NCBI GenBank assembly: GCA_031283915.1
Contig: JAITAY010000056.1
Span: forward strand, 1-6,773
Direction of reading: 5' to 3'
DNA from: Tannerella sp.
Lineage (GTDB): Bacteria > Bacteroidota > Bacteroidia > Bacteroidales > Tannerellaceae
DNA: 6,773 bases
Shown here: positions 6,318-6,773 of the stretch, piece after piece
Layout of the letters: each line of letters begins with the position of its first letter
Position numbering within the stretch: position 1 is the first letter of the stretch
Notes under the pieces: model-generated
What the model was told of the DNA's origin: nothing
Database searches by the model: none
The model's input: only the letters and a program-made list of their open reading frames with translations
Translations under genes and position numbers: made by a program

Positions 6318-6388
6318 TTGTTCTACCAGGGCTCGAACCTGGAATTTCAGGACCAGAATCTGACGTGTTACCATTACACCATAGAACA
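6318..6388 (-). tRNA. tRNA-Gln, anticodon CTG
   Basis: 71 nt fold as a full cloverleaf. The 7-bp acceptor TGTTCTA/TAGAACA has the U1-A72 pair typical of glutamine tRNAs. T8, A14 and G18G19 are in place, the D stem is GTGT/ACAC, and the T arm is CCAGG-TTCGAGC-CCTGG. The anticodon loop TTCTGGT places CTG at 34-36 (6354-6356), reading CAG codons. CCA is not encoded. Two points are unusual: the anticodon stem ends in an A31-C39 mismatch, and the discriminator base is A73, whereas E. coli glutamine tRNAs have G73. It has its own promoter and terminator, so it is transcribed as a single-gene unit. Confidence 0.95.
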
Positions 6389-6420
6389 AACAATTTGCTT
6401 GTAATTATTTATTATGGCCG

Positions 6421-6451
6421 CAAAGGTATATCATTTTTTCTTTTCACCAAA
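6421..6451 (-). promoter_or_regulatory. Promoter of the tRNA-Gln gene
   Basis: On the - strand TTTG (6451-6448), a 19-nt spacer, then TACCTTTG (6428-6421): an exact match to both elements of the Bacteroidota housekeeping promoter. Transcription would start near 6413, about 25 nt before the mature tRNA 5' end. Confidence 0.8.
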
Positions 6452-6554
6452 ATGTTTCGACAGAATTTGGCTACATCTTCCGGGGAGATGCTATTCTTAG
6501 CCTTTTTCAAAAACAACTGTAAATCAACCGGGAAATATCATTTCCACTCGCTAT

Positions 6555-6602
6555 CCACTATGAAATATGGCCGGCCACTATGAGATATAGCGGGTAACTA
6601 TA
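6555..6602. repeat. Short imperfect 20-bp tandem repeat
   Basis: CCACTATGAAATATGGCCGG (6555-6574) is followed by CCACTATGAGATATAGCGGG (6575-6594), 16 of 20 positions alike, and a half-unit TAACTATA (6595-6602). It sits between the tRNA promoter and the IS630-type element. No role is evident. Confidence 0.6.
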
Positions 6603-6672
6603 CTGCCCGCGGTATCGTTTTGTGCAAAAACAGGTAGTGTTAAGTAAATTTTTTCATGTCGTAATCTTTATT

Positions 6673-6680
6673 TATCTTTG
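6673..6680 (+). promoter_or_regulatory. -7 element of the IS630-type transposase promoter
   Basis: TATCTTTG matches TAnnTTTG exactly, 14 nt before the ATG. At the -33 position there is a T-run (6649-6654), TTTT at a 20-nt spacing, not a perfect TTTG. The leader would be under 10 nt, typical of a compact insertion sequence. Confidence 0.55.
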
Positions 6681-6694
6681 CCGCAAAAAATCTT

Positions 6695-6773
6695 ATGGAC
6701 AGTTACAGAGTAAAATTAACAAAAGAAGAGGTATCCGACCTTCAAAAAATTGTGAACAAAGGTTCTCACAGTA
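6695..6773 (+). CDS. IS630-family transposase, N-terminal part
   Basis: Twenty-six codons, open to the window edge, beginning MDSYRVKLTKEEVSDLQKIV and then NKGSHS. This matches the start of Bacteroidota IS630-type transposases ('Y.V.L...E...L..II.KG.HS'), where a helix-turn-helix DNA-binding region follows. The DDE catalytic part would lie outside the window, so intactness cannot be judged. Neighbouring features are the tRNA-Gln promoter on the other strand and the proposed element end at about 6637. Confidence 0.7.
   Translation, partial: MDSYRVKLTKEEVSDLQKIVNKGSHS

Larger units (their letters stand above)
6637..6773 (+). mobile_element. Left part of an IS630-type insertion sequence (runs off the window)
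   Basis: The transposase start at 6695 is preceded by a short AT-rich stretch. IS630/mariner elements insert at TA and usually begin a few dozen bp before their gene. A TA at 6635-6636 followed by GTGTTAAGTAAATTTTTTC is a plausible left end, but the boundary cannot be confirmed without the right end. Confidence 0.5.

Overview
The window looks like a chromosomal segment of a member of the order Bacteroidales (Bacteroidota). The evidence is promoters of the TTTG / TAnnTTTG type, remnants of glycan-utilisation genes (GH92, a TonB-type outer-membrane barrel), an exported GH127-like enzyme, and a hisD-hisC pair. The fairly GC-rich his genes suggest a Parabacteroides/Tannerella-like relative rather than an AT-rich Bacteroides, but genus cannot be fixed from this sequence.

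Layout, left to right. (1) 58-330: thirteen 21-bp tandem units, eleven with an unbroken 10-bp palindrome CGTGCGCACG, followed by about 300 bp with no recognisable gene. (2) 646-1541: a gene graveyard on the + strand. It holds the first ~158 codons of a GH92 alpha-mannosidase, a short frameshifted piece of an IS1182-type transposase, and the signal-peptide end of a probable beta-helix glycan-active enzyme with two frameshifts. (3) 1542-3494: an intact, exported GH127-family (DUF1680) glycosidase on the - strand, with a TAnnTTTG promoter element upstream. (4) ~3593-3781: a + strand fragment resembling the C-terminus of an outer-membrane beta-barrel receptor. (5) 3842-6175: hisC and hisD, a tight two-gene operon on the - strand, both intact. 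(6) 6218-6451: a tRNA-Gln(CTG) gene on the - strand, with a near-perfect promoter and a strong intrinsic terminator. The terminator's T-tract may also supply the -33 element of a hisD promoter. (7) 6555-6773: a short 20-bp repeat, then the left end and first 26 codons of an IS630-type transposase running off the window.

How it fits together. hisD and hisC supply two steps of histidine synthesis and, with the tRNA, form the conserved housekeeping part. The rest is accessory DNA: what appears to be a decayed glycan-utilisation region in which only the GH127 enzyme survives whole, bordered by insertion-sequence debris, with the palindromic minisatellite at the left edge. No clear new multi-gene system is visible. 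The least explained element is the phased palindrome array at 58-330.
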